A model generated the notes under the pieces. It searched no databases. It saw only the letters and a program-made list of their open reading frames with translations, and was not told the origin of the DNA. DNA of 47,303 nt from Deltaproteobacteria bacterium. Its GTDB lineage: Bacteria; Myxococcota_A; UBA796; SXON01. Each line of letters begins with the position of its first letter. The first letter of the stretch is position 1. The stretch covers positions 1 through 47,303 of the forward strand of contig CANLGL010000042.1 in the NCBI GenBank assembly GCA_947490345.1, in the 5' to 3' direction. Shown here piece by piece: positions 42,427 through 47,303 of the stretch. The position numbers and the translations under genes were made by a program.

Positions 42427-42747
42427 AAGCTCCGCCTCGCCGCACTCCCTGAACGCAAGGCGGTCCCCACCCCCGACCGGATGGACCCGGCCAAGTTCCG
42501 CGCCGCCGTGCTCGAAGCCTGGAGCACCCGCCCCCTCGACGAGCGCCGCGAAGCCCTGGATCGCCTCGTCGAGAAGATCACCCTGTCAGACGGCGGCGCC
42601 CACGTCGACTACCGCGTCAAGGACGAACAGATCGCGTTTCACCAGCCTGACCCCTCAGGCCCGCCAAAGGGATCATCGGCGCGCTATCGGGTAGGGGTCA
42701 GGAGCGAGGAGGTGAGGAGGCCGAGAGGACGCCAATCACTGAGTTGA
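42424..42747 (+). pseudogene. Second serine recombinase relic, inverted
   Basis: Opposite orientation to the first relic: KLRLAALPERKAVPTPDRMD, FRAAVLEAWSTRPLDERREA, HVDYRVKDEQIAFHQPDP. About 71 of 82 residues match the C-terminus of the first relic (by hand), so it is a different but related recombinase rather than a recent copy. Only the C-terminal ~82 residues remain; everything after SGPPK is unrelated. Confidence 0.75.
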
Positions 42748-42839
42748 ACCGAGAAGATCGGCGATTCGCGCCGCGGAACGCGGGAGCGCCTGTACGGAGA
42801 GCCGTGAAGCGAGGACGCGCGAGGTGGTCGGGGGGAGGG

Positions 42840-43376
42840 GCGGAGGGCGAGAGCCTGGCCCTCTACGATCGCGCACACGAGCCCGGGCGCCTCATCGATC
42901 CGAGCCAGCACGAAGTCGTCGGGGTGCATCGAGTGGATGCCCATTGGCCCGAGCACCCGCTGGCGTCGTCTCCCCCGTCATCGTCGCCCCCGCCGCCGAT
43001 GAACAGGTCGTCGAGGCCGTCCCCGTCTACATCGCCGGTGGACAGGCCTCCGCCCACGTCGTCGTCGCCACCCTCACCCTGGAGGATCACCTCCCCCATC
43101 CAGAACCAGCGTGCCGGAAACTGGACCGGCGACCACGAACCTCGCGCCCGCCCGCCACTCGCCGAGGGCGTACGTCGAACTGGAGAGGAGGAGGTCCGCC
43201 CGCCCGTCTCCGTTGACGTCCCCGGCGGACCGGTTGGCGGTGGCATAGGCGTACGGCTCGAACGGGAGCTCGGGCTGATCAAGCAGATCAAGATGGGGGA
43301 CGCGCCATGGCACGCCACCTTCCTCCCCGGGCGGCCGCGCGGGGCGTGGGCGCGCGACTTCAAGGCCGGGTGGCAC
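42840..43376 (-). pseudogene. FG-GAP (integrin-like) repeat protein, multiply frameshifted
   Basis: Three minus-strand frames each hold part of one FG-GAP protein. From upstream: SAGDVNGDGRADLLLSSSTY, GARFVVAGPVSGTL; then in a second frame STGDVDGDGLDDLFIGGGGD; then in a third LGPMGIHSMHPDDFVLARID. These are consecutive DVNGDG...DLL repeat units and GPxxG linkers, normally Ca-binding beta-propeller blades. At least two frameshifts separate them, and start and end are missing. A decayed surface protein. Confidence 0.6.
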
Positions 43377-43407
43377 TCCATCGCGTCAGCGCGCTACGAG
43401 GATAGCC

Positions 43408-43902
43408 ATGCGGACAGCGGTGCTGATCACCCTCGGGGCCTGTGGTGGCGAGTTTCGGCGCGACACCGACACCGAGTGCGCGGCCGGGCACCTCGAGGAC
43501 GGTGTCTGCGTCAGCGAGCTGGTCTACCGCCTCGAAGTGGTATCCGTGGAAAACAGCTGCGCCGCGGAGGCAATCGGCCACGTCGAGACGCGTGAATACG
43601 CGGTCCGCTACCACCGAGGGGAAGCCGACCTGTTCGTCGATGGAGTCCAGTTCGCGACTGGCATGCTCATCGGTTGCGGCCTCGGCTACGAGTCCGCTGA
43701 CTTCCCTGCATCCCTCCTGCCATTCGAGGAGGTCGCTCCGGACGGATGGTCGATGCGAGGTGAGGCCGACCTGGAGGGCGAAAACGACGCATGCGTGGAC
43801 GGGGAACGAGAGTGGAGTGGCGCCGAGTCGTATTCGTCGGGCGAAGGCGGTGGGTGCGTATACACGGTCACGTGGGCGGGGGACTTTCTCGGTATGAATT
43901 GA
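43408..43902 (+). CDS. Cys-rich lipoprotein
   Basis: A 164-aa lipoprotein: signal MRTAVLITLGAC with lipobox Cys. The mature protein has about eight Cys (ECAAGHLEDGVC, VENSCAAEA, GCGLGYES, NDACVDGE, GGCVYTVTWAGDF), probably paired in disulfides, and is acidic overall. It appears intact, unlike its neighbours. Function and family unknown. Confidence 0.6.
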   Translation: MRTAVLITLGACGGEFRRDTDTECAAGHLEDGVCVSELVYRLEVVSVENSCAAEAIGHVETREYAVRYHRGEADLFVDGVQFATGMLIGCGLGYESADFPASLLPFEEVAPDGWSMRGEADLEGENDACVDGEREWSGAESYSSGEGGGCVYTVTWAGDFLGMN

Positions 43903-44027
43903 TGGCGATTCGGCACCATTACGGCTGCCTGCGCATGAGCGCCCATCGAGAGCCGAGGGGCGAAGGGGATGGACGTAACTTCGCGCGCCATGATAGCATA
44001 AGCCACTGCTGCCGCGGAGAACAAGTG

Positions 44028-44222
44028 ATGACCAGTTCGCCCTTCCGACTTCTCCGCCGCGCTCCCGCAATCGTCCTCCTCGCCACCGCCCCCGGATGCT
44101 CGGACTACACATTGGGGGAGTACAAGGGCGGCTACGACACCGCGGGCGACATGGGCGACACGCCTTTGGTCGAAGTTCTTGACTCTTCCAGTACCACGGG
44201 GGGCTTAGCGACGGCCAAGTAG
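44028..44222 (+). pseudogene. N-terminal fragment of a lipoprotein
   Basis: Sixty-four codons: MTSSPFRLLRRAPAIVLLAT then APGC, a lipoprotein signal, followed by SDYTLGEYKGGYDTAGDMGD. This N-terminal arrangement is common at the start of much larger myxobacterial surface lipoproteins, but here it stops after 44 mature residues. Probably a truncated gene. Confidence 0.4.
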
Positions 44223-44278
44223 GCTTGCCTGGCAGGCCCGATCCACGGTCGGCGACTCCAACCAAACGCGAGGCTTCG

Positions 44279-44728
44279 ATGGCATGTGCGACCTGTAGCA
44301 ACGACGACGGCTCCTGCGGCTGCGTCAGCAACCTCAAAGTGCTCCGACTGGGCTCGCGCTTGGTGTACTCCTTGGGGGGCGCGTCGGCGGGTCAGGCCAA
44401 CGTGCTCGTGGTCGGCAGCGAGAGGGGCTACCCCATCTCGCCCACGATCGTGCAGCAGCAAGCCATCCTGACGGTGAGCGAGGCGTCAAACGGCGCGAAG
44501 GCGAACGTCGGCTACCAGTTGACCGCCGACGGGTGCGCGTGGGACACTCCGGTGTACTTCGGAGCGCCGACCTACCAGACCGGCAACGGCGTTCTGGTCT
44601 ACGACTGGTACACCGCGAACGTGAACTACAAGCGGGCTATCCGCTACGTCGTGCAGATGCAGCAGGACGTTGTGATCTACATGGCGATGGCTAAGGTCGA
44701 CGTAGACATCAACATCATCATCCGGTAG
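44279..44728 (+). CDS. Unknown 149-aa protein, Cys-rich N-terminus
   Basis: I start at ATG 44279 (MACATCSNDDGSCGCVSNLK), since the upstream codons look non-coding. After the four-Cys N-terminus, possibly a metal site, the sequence is strongly beta-type with few charges (RLGSRLVYSLGGASAGQANV, GNGVLVYDWYTANVNYKRAI, DVVIYMAMAKVDVDINIIIR). No signal peptide. Its stop lies within the AGGAGG ribosome site of the next gene, so the two are co-translated. Composition resembles a self-assembling or particle-forming protein, but this is speculation. Confidence 0.6.
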   Translation: MACATCSNDDGSCGCVSNLKVLRLGSRLVYSLGGASAGQANVLVVGSERGYPISPTIVQQQAILTVSEASNGAKANVGYQLTADGCAWDTPVYFGAPTYQTGNGVLVYDWYTANVNYKRAIRYVVQMQQDVVIYMAMAKVDVDINIIIR

Positions 44729-44737
44729 GAGGTCGAC

Positions 44738-45145
44738 ATGTGGGGTTCTTCATCACCAGGGGGTGCCGCCGGGAAGGCGCTCGCCGGCATCCCCGGCGGG
44801 GCGTGGTCGGCGGGCGGGGCGATGGTGGCGCCGCCCACCTCCGGCGGAGGAACAGCCTCCGCCGATAAGGAAGAAGACAAGCGTGGAAAGTACGAGTGCA
44901 AACCGTTCTCCAAGGGCCAGGTCGACTGCGCAAAAATCCATGGCATGTCGCCAGCCGAGGTAGCGTTGTACTGCCACATGGAAGCCGCTGGCCAGGTGGG
45001 CGGCTGGGTGCCCTTTAGCGCCTTGTTCCGGAATGCCTGCGCGAACGAGTGCATCAAAGCCAGCGGCGAGTGCCAGTGGGAGGAAGGACCGCGTCCGCCG
45101 GACGACGACGAGCCGGAAAACCCCGGTCCTAACTCGGGTTGGTAG
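44738..45145 (+). CDS. Unknown 135-aa Gly-rich/Cys protein
   Basis: Preceded by a near-perfect AGGAGG at 44727-44732, five bases before the ATG. Residues 1-40 are Gly/Ala/Ser-rich (MWGSSSPGGAAGKALAGIPG); residues 45-115 form a compact domain with five Cys (YECKPFSKGQVDCAKIHGMS, ALYCHMEA, NACANECIKASGECQWEEG). The end is acidic/Pro-rich. It stops at TAG 45143, but the same frame stays open for another 160 codons that encode a clear membrane segment. Unknown family. Confidence 0.6.
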   Translation: MWGSSSPGGAAGKALAGIPGGAWSAGGAMVAPPTSGGGTASADKEEDKRGKYECKPFSKGQVDCAKIHGMSPAEVALYCHMEAAGQVGGWVPFSALFRNACANECIKASGECQWEEGPRPPDDDEPENPGPNSGW

Positions 45146-45148
45146 GAG

Positions 45149-45625
45149 CTGTCCCAGAGCAGCGATCGTTCGTGGCGTACCGGCGCAACGGTAGCCCTAT
45201 TCGCGGCCGGGTTCCTCGCCCTCACTTGGTTCGTCGGATGGCCGGAGCACGAGGAGCCCGGTGAGAGGGCACCGCACTCCGCAGCCAGCGCGGCACCTAC
45301 CCAACCCGCGACGCCGGGCGCGCCTGTTGCACCGGCCGAGCCGGGCGGCCCATCTCAGGCGGGCGTTCCCGGAGACGACGGTTGGTATGTCTGGTTGTAC
45401 CAATTCGAGGCCTTCCAATTCGTGACTCTCACGCGCGCGGGCACCTGTCGGGGAGCCGCGCGTACCCGCGCCGTAATGGAGCGAGCGCGTGCCGCACTTG
45501 TCGACGAGTCCAGCACCGCCAACGAGCGCGCGTTGGCCGAGTCTTGGATTGCCCGGTACCAACCGCTCGTTGATGCAGATTGGTTCCAGCGATGTGCCGA
45601 TTCCCCCCCCCCAGAAGCGGACTGA
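45149..45625 (+). CDS. Membrane-anchored protein lacking a normal start, in frame after an amber codon
   Basis: Directly after TAG 45143 the same frame encodes a strong membrane helix (TVALFAAGFLALTWFVGW), a Pro/Ala linker (SAASAAPTQPATPGAPVAPA), and a C-terminal helical domain (YVWLYQFEAFQFVTLTRAGT, NERALAESWIARYQPLVDAD). There is no ATG or GTG before the helix; the only candidates are CTG 45149 or readthrough of the TAG. The quality of the translated sequence indicates a real protein. Which mechanism starts it is not clear. Confidence 0.45.
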   Translation: MSQSSDRSWRTGATVALFAAGFLALTWFVGWPEHEEPGERAPHSAASAAPTQPATPGAPVAPAEPGGPSQAGVPGDDGWYVWLYQFEAFQFVTLTRAGTCRGAARTRAVMERARAALVDESSTANERALAESWIARYQPLVDADWFQRCADSPPPEAD

Positions 45626-46048
45626 GGTACGCCACCGGAGCTGAATGAAGGAGCGCCGGCGCGACGGGGCGATCACAGCGTCTCAAACCCACCTTAAACG
45701 CACGGTGCCGACCTCGCCGCAGCCTCGCCTGGGTCTTCGATCAGCTCGCCCGACGTGCCTACACCGTCGAGGAGGCCCGCGAGCTGCTCCCGGAAAGGTG
45801 GCCCAAGGCCGCGCTCCCCACCCCCTGACCGCGCCGCGGGGCGCCGCGCGCCAGTGGGGACCGGCCACGCGGCCACGCCACTACGACGAGCCGGGGAATT
45901 CGACCGCCAGCGCCGAAACGGCGAAACTGTAGGTACCGACACCTGTTGCAGCCGGGGAACTGCGTGGCGGAGATGCGGTTGGCCGGGGGTTTACGTCGCG
46001 GTGGTGAACAGCGCCACGACACTGCAGTTCATCGAGGTGTGAGGGGCC
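45626..46048. other. Intergenic stretch with a coding remnant
   Basis: 423 bp without an intact gene. At 45721-45828 the plus strand reads SLAWVFDQLARRAYTVEEAR then ELLPERWPKAALPTP-stop, which looks like the C-terminus of a helical protein, possibly a transposase. A further frame ends WPGVYVAVVNSATTLQFIEV at 46042, just before the next ORF. No starts are associated with either, so they are treated as relics. Confidence 0.35.
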
Positions 46049-46444
46049 TTGACGATCGCCGGACCCGTGGGCATTCAGGCCGACGGATGTGGACGCAGCT
46101 TGGAACCTGGTGAATGGACAAGTCCCCGAGCGTACCCCTGCGTGGTCATCCCCGCGCGGTACGGTGGCGTATACGAGGGTGGCGCGTGGGTCGCGTTCCC
46201 CTGCCACGTCGATGAGGTGCCGGCAAACGCCTTCGCCGCCGACGTCCGCGCCATGTGCTTCTGGCGGAGCGACGAGCGCTCGCCGCGGTCGGAGCCCAGC
46301 CCAGCGGCGGAGGTTGGATGTCCCGTCTCGCTCGTTTTGCCCGGTAAAACCTATGGATATCCCACATGGCGCGACCAGTGTCCCGGCGGACGATCAGCAA
46401 GATCCGAGCCTCGAAAGCCGGTCGGCCTTGACACGAACTGGTAG
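46049..46444 (+). CDS. Hypothetical 131-aa protein
   Basis: Starts at TTG 46049 and has a plausible core ([57 protein letters not shown]) with several Cys and Trp residues. The last 50 residues are Arg/Ser/Pro-rich and less convincing; a frame disruption at about 46270 is possible. It contains one copy of the 17-bp repeat that also lies beyond the CRISPR array. No family recognised. Confidence 0.4.
   Translation: MTIAGPVGIQADGCGRSLEPGEWTSPRAYPCVVIPARYGGVYEGGAWVAFPCHVDEVPANAFAADVRAMCFWRSDERSPRSEPSPAAEVGCPVSLVLPGKTYGYPTWRDQCPGGRSARSEPRKPVGLDTNW
46346..46362 (+). repeat. 17-bp direct repeat, copy 1
   Basis: AAAACCTATGGATATCC, identical to 47250-47266 on the other side of the CRISPR array. Confidence 0.85.
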
Positions 46445-46521
46445 AATTCGGTGGGATTCAACTGGGAAAACCTGGCGGGACGGGACAACAAGTCGCTCGT
46501 CCTCGGTGACGCGTGAACCCC

Positions 46522-47099
46522 CGGCTCATCCCCACGCTCGTGGGGAACACCGCACCCGCACCTCCGGCGTCTTGCGGCCGACCGGCTCATCCCCACGCTC
46601 GTGGGGAACACGCCCGGATCGCCCTCTCCTTGGCCGCCTGCTCCGGCTCATCCCCACGCTCGTGGGGAACACCGATGGTCCTCATTTCGCATTCCTCCGG
46701 CGGTCGGCTCATCCCCACGCTCGTGGGGAACACGCTTCCAGTCCAGCACCGTGGCCGGCTCCGGGCGGCTCATCCCCACGCTCGTGGGGAACACATCGGC
46801 CCATCGCTGGCCCACCGTTGATCATTCGGCTCATCCCCACGCTCGTGGGGAACACGGCTTTGAGGCTGCGGACGGGGCACGTCACGTCGGCTCATCCCCA
46901 CGCTCGTGGGGAACACTTGTTGGGCGGCGGTCATGAGAAGTCCCCCACCGGCTCATCCCCACGCTCGTGGGGAACACGGCTTCGGCCCTCACCTCGACAG
47001 CGGCGTCCCCGGCTCATCCCCACGCTCGTGGGGAACACGTGCCCTCGGCCTCGATGGCGACGATGTAGGCCGGCTCATCCCCACGCTCGTGGGGAACAC
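46522..47099 (-). CRISPR. Type I-E-like CRISPR array, 10 repeats, 9 spacers
   Basis: Ten identical 29-bp repeats starting at 46522, 46583, 46644, 46705, 46766, 46827, 46888, 46949, 47010 and 47071, with nine 32-bp spacers (exact 61-bp period). On the plus strand the repeat begins CGGCTCATCCCC and ends GTGGGGAACAC, with a palindromic core CCCCACG-CT-CGTGGGG. Read on the minus strand it begins GTGTTCCCC and ends GATGAGCCG, matching the normal orientation of type I-E repeats, so the leader and cas genes are expected beyond 47099. No repeat is degenerate, consistent with a young or recently active array. No spacer obviously matches this window. Confidence 0.95.
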
Positions 47100-47303
47100 A
47101 GTTCGATGCTGAGCACCTCCACACCCTGAAGCTGATCCGATCTCGTGGACAGTTGTTGATGGTTGGTTCGTTCAATCCGCTATCACGATGGTGGTCCGGT
47201 TGGGGGACGGTGCTCTCAGAACCAGGAGGGGGGTCCAGGGGGGAGACTCAAAACCTATGGATATCCTATTGAATTCTTCGACCTGCTTGGGGAGAACGCT
47301 CAC
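47100..47303. promoter_or_regulatory. Putative CRISPR leader side
   Basis: About 200 bp without an ORF, upstream of the array in the inferred direction of transcription. It is less GC-rich than the surroundings and includes AGTTGTTGATGG (about 47148-47160) and the second 17-bp repeat. The leader role is inferred from repeat orientation. Confidence 0.45.
47250..47266 (+). repeat. 17-bp direct repeat, copy 2
   Basis: AAAACCTATGGATATCC, identical to 46346-46362, 904 bp away, with the CRISPR array between the copies. Confidence 0.85.

Noticed and set aside
46089..47129. Long ORFs with repeated LIPTLVGNT or AHPHARGEH peptides
   Set aside because: They are translations of the CRISPR repeats in different frames, not proteins.
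47132..47160. Degenerate eleventh CRISPR repeat (CTGATCC...CTCGTGG)
   Set aside because: Resemblance needs gaps and is weak; it would also contradict the repeat orientation that places the leader on this side.
1..47303. tRNA, rRNA or riboswitch genes
   Set aside because: No convincing tRNA cloverleaf, rRNA segment or thiamine-type riboswitch was recognised by eye, including upstream of thiD and selD.

Overview
The window is uniformly very GC-rich and reads like a Myxococcota or other deltaproteobacterial-grade genome. The evidence is many lipobox proteins of unknown function, a VWA lipoprotein followed by a myxobacterial-type outer-membrane beta-barrel and a TPR protein, MopE/FG-GAP/beta-helix surface-protein relics, a selenocysteine-containing SelD, and GTG/TTG starts with 4-bp start/stop overlaps. 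This taxonomic reading is inference; no rRNA or tRNA gene is visible.

Layout. 1-9.3 kb: cell-envelope genes (Pro/Gly-rich lipoprotein, polytopic membrane protein, bactofilin-like protein, VWA lipoprotein/beta-barrel/TPR operon, small lipoprotein) and a solitary DNA methyltransferase. 9.4-16 kb: a 29-residue membrane peptide coupled to a small protein, thiD, an M28 peptidase lipoprotein, a nucleotidyltransferase pair in a rearranged segment bracketed by 48-bp repeats, and a DEAD-box helicase. 15.8-20 kb: box module for aerobic benzoyl-CoA degradation: boxR (HTH plus shikimate-kinase-like) divergent from boxC-boxB and a coupled 95-aa ORF, with two 12-bp palindromic operators between them. 20.5-28.3 kb: a tightly packed six-gene operon encoding an FAD-linked oxidase, an unknown protein, a flavin-halogenase-like enzyme, a Tat-exported fused 2Fe-2S/molybdopterin hydroxylase, its FAD/4Fe-4S partner and a Cys-rich small protein. 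28.3-32.9 kb: TetR regulator divergent from a three-subunit 4-hydroxybenzoyl-CoA reductase-like operon. 33-41 kb: sulfate adenylyltransferase, a frameshifted SPFH protein, bioA-like aminotransferase, and selD with an in-frame UGA followed by a membrane protein. 41-46.5 kb: a decayed accessory region with two oppositely oriented serine-recombinase relics, a multiply frameshifted FG-GAP pseudogene, truncated lipoproteins and a small cluster of unknown genes. 46.5-47.1 kb: a type I-E-like CRISPR array of 10 perfect repeats, flanked by a 17-bp direct repeat; no cas genes fall inside the window.

How the genes fit together: 4-hydroxybenzoyl-CoA reductase would yield benzoyl-CoA, the substrate of BoxAB and then BoxC; BoxR would sense benzoyl-CoA and release the boxCB promoter. 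BoxA, an aryl-CoA ligase and later steps are not in the window. The 20.5-28.3 kb operon sits between these two aromatic modules and is the best candidate for an undescribed pathway: an oxidase, a halogenase-like flavoenzyme and an exported molybdenum hydroxylase, co-translated with two proteins of unknown function.
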